Below are positions 63,123 to 64,000 of a stretch of 64,000 bases of DNA, piece after piece. The DNA is from Streptomyces brevispora. GTDB taxonomy: Bacteria; Actinomycetota; Actinomycetes; Streptomycetales; Streptomycetaceae. The stretch lies in NCBI RefSeq assembly GCF_007829885.1, contig NZ_VIWW01000001.1:3100001-3164000 (forward strand), written 5' to 3'. The number at the start of each line of letters is the position of its first letter. The first letter of the stretch is position 1. The notes beneath the pieces were generated by a model. It made no database searches. It was given only the letters and a program-made list of their open reading frames with translations, and was not told the origin of the DNA. A program made the translations under genes and the position numbers.

Positions 63123-63209
63123 GGTGGGTTGCCCGAGCGGCCTAAGGGAACGGTCTTGAAAACCGTCGTGGCAGCGATGTCACCGTGGGTTCAAATCCCA
63201 CACCCACCG
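63123..63209 (+). tRNA. tRNA-Ser (anticodon TGA)
   Basis: Acceptor arms GGTGGGT (63123-63129) and ACCCACC (63202-63208), discriminator G at 63209. The anticodon loop is CTTGAAA in an ACGGT/ACCGT stem. A long variable arm (CGTGGCAGCGATGTCACCG) and T-arm (TGGGTTCAAATCCCA) complete the class II fold. CCA is not encoded. Confidence 0.97.
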
Positions 63210-63214
63210 CAGGT

Positions 63215-63253
63215 GAACGGCCCCTGACCAGGTAAATCGGTCAGGGGCCGTTC
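63215..63253 (+). terminator. hairpin terminator after tRNA-Ser(TGA)
   Basis: GAACGGCCCCTGACC (63215-63229) pairs perfectly with GGTCAGGGGCCGTTC (63239-63253); 9-base loop; TCT follows. Confidence 0.92.
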
Positions 63254-63379
63254 TGCTATCCGGTGCCTGTCGGTGACCGCTGTTCCCCGTGGTTTCCCGC
63301 CATGTCGGGCATGGTTGGGGCACGGCGCCGTGGGCTCCTGCTTCGGGGTGATCGATGGTGCCGCAACTGGTCCAGACAA

Positions 63380-63415
63380 CAAAGAAGCCCCCGGCCGCTG
63401 GCCTGGGGCTCTTTC
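63380..63415 (-). terminator. terminator of the displaced tRNA 3' half
   Basis: On the minus strand AAAGAGCCCCAGGCC, a 3-base loop and GGCCGGGGGCTTCTTT form a hairpin that ends in a T-rich run (CTTCTTTGTTG). It directly follows the tRNA 3' fragment and is the kind of terminator found after an intact tRNA gene. Confidence 0.8.
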
Positions 63416-63418
63416 GTG

Positions 63419-63462
63419 GAGCGGGTGACGAGACTCGAACTCGCGCTCTGAGCTTGGGGATC
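63419..63462 (-). pseudogene. 3' half of a tRNA (tRNA-Gly CCC-like), probable attachment-site remnant
   Basis: The minus strand reads CCCCAAGCTCAGAGCGCGAG then TTCGAGTCTCGTCACCCGCT and CCA, which is the anticodon loop, the 3' side of the anticodon stem, the T-arm and the 3' acceptor strand of a glycine tRNA as I remember it. Upstream of the anticodon no D-arm or 5' acceptor (AGCGGGT) can be found. Such a half-tRNA followed by its own terminator is what a tyrosine-recombinase element leaves at one end after integrating at a tRNA gene. Its 5' side faces right, so the element lies to the right. Confidence 0.65.
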
Positions 63463-63658
63463 ACTGATCGCTTGAGCGCCAAGGCGTGCGTTGAAGCCAC
63501 GCTCGACCACTTGGCGGGCCGGCAGATTTCACCCTTCAACCGGAGCTTTCGGCGCTCCGTTGCTGCAAAGCGTCCCGTATCAGCCAACCATTGCAATGGA
63601 AACCATAGTAAAACGGTCGCTTTGCTTTAAGTTATAACCGCATCCGTCCACCTATGCC

Positions 63659-64000
63659 ATGATGCCGGTCATGAGCGTGCAGGATGACAGGCGTGAAAGT
63701 CAGATGGTCGACCGCTTCAACCTTGAGGTCCCCGAAGACCGTAAAAGGTCGGATATTGATGCTTCGCTGACCATTGACGGCCAAATCGTAAACTTTGAGC
63801 TCAAGTCTGCGACCAGTAAGGGCGTCTCAACCGTTCGCGATTTGGGCCCTGGGCACTTCGCTAAATGGAAGACGATCCACTGGCTTTTCGGTGTCTATGA
63901 TAGGCGAGGCGAACGCCTGCTTTATAGCCACTATGCCTCTCCTGAGGATATGGTCGAATGGATCTCGGGGAAAGAGGCGTACATTCGACCTGACATCTCT
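63659..64000 (+). CDS. PD-(D/E)xK restriction-endonuclease-like protein (partial, C-terminus off the right edge)
   Basis: The frame is open from ATGs at 63659, 63662 or 63671 to the window end. Its start reads MSVQDDRRESQMVDRFNLEV. The nuclease signature is visible as an Asp in KRSDIDASLTIDG followed by NFELKSATSKG (D...ExK), then VRDLGPGHFAKWKTIHWLFG and VYDRRGERLLYSHYAS. This pattern fits type II restriction enzymes, which cut at a specific site. GC is clearly lower than in the core genes and codons are unlike its neighbours (TTT, ATT, AAA, TAT). A TATAAC at 63633 may be its -10. No methylase partner is visible before the edge. The start is uncertain because no ribosome-binding site is seen. 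Confidence 0.75.
   Translation, partial: MMPVMSVQDDRRESQMVDRFNLEVPEDRKRSDIDASLTIDGQIVNFELKSATSKGVSTVRDLGPGHFAKWKTIHWLFGVYDRRGERLLYSHYASPEDMVEWISGKEAYIRPDIS

Noticed and set aside
63419..63510. A complete tRNA on the minus strand
   Set aside because: Only the 3' half matches; no 5' acceptor strand or D-arm can be folded in the following 60 bases, even as a class II tRNA.

Overview
The window looks like a Streptomyces chromosome. GC is very high throughout, many genes start at GTG, and several marker genes are typical of the genus: ssgR/ssgA, a 1,177-residue CydDC fusion, dtpA/ecuC/sco, and SpoIIE-type and GAF-type regulators. From memory, the gene order matches the S. coelicolor core from about SCO3920 to SCO3977, near oriC. 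A perfect ParB site (parS) at 19650 and a near-perfect one at 47477 agree with an origin-proximal position.

Layout. Positions 1-2087 are accessory: the N-terminal 364 codons of a DNA cytosine-5 methyltransferase run off the left edge, followed by what looks like transposase debris. Positions 2088-9560 are core: cystathionine gamma-lyase, a holin-like membrane protein, a cupin, a DUF5326 membrane peptide, the sporulation pair ssgR-ssgA, a YibE/F membrane protein, and a TPP riboswitch controlling thiC. Positions 9560-11914 are a small insertion: a DUF885 metalloprotein gene lies between thiC and a decayed second copy of the thiC 3' end. Positions 11960-16867 hold a membrane protein, a metallophosphoesterase, a LacI regulator and hisC. 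Positions 16983-23285 hold the Rex-box controlled cydA-cydB-cydDC operon for cytochrome bd oxidase. Positions 23344-27384 hold an orphan GAF histidine kinase, a HAD phosphatase, a PEP mutase/isocitrate lyase family enzyme and an unlisted 36-codon gene. Positions 27529-33074 hold an F420-type oxidoreductase and an SNF2 helicase/SWIM/small-protein module. Positions 33579-41279 hold an oxidoreductase relic, a DnaA-box cluster, a translationally coupled M24-peptidase/EphD/MerR operon, and a two-ATPase/two-permease ABC operon. Positions 41522-46361 hold a DNA-binding-like protein, tRNA-Ser(GCT), a HAD phosphatase, serS, a second DnaA-box cluster and pheA. Positions 46389-52685 hold a copper-handling operon. 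The rest holds regulators (two anti-sigma-type ATPases, a SpoIIE phosphatase), aminopeptidase P, a primase-polymerase relative without an obvious active site, a SEC-C protein, a glycerophosphodiesterase, an HtrA-like protease and tRNA-Ser(TGA).

Right edge. At 63419-63462 lies the displaced 3' half of a tRNA resembling tRNA-Gly(CCC), still followed by its terminator. Beyond it the sequence becomes AT-richer and encodes the start of a PD-(D/E)xK restriction-endonuclease-like protein. I read this as one end of an integrative element that carries a restriction system.

Most core genes fit three themes: respiration and redox (cydABDC under Rex; copper delivery by Sco, EcuC, CopCD and DtpA), development (SsgR/SsgA, SpoIIE, anti-sigma ATPases) and housekeeping biosynthesis (thiC, hisC, pheA, serS). 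All assignments are by reading; no database search was run.
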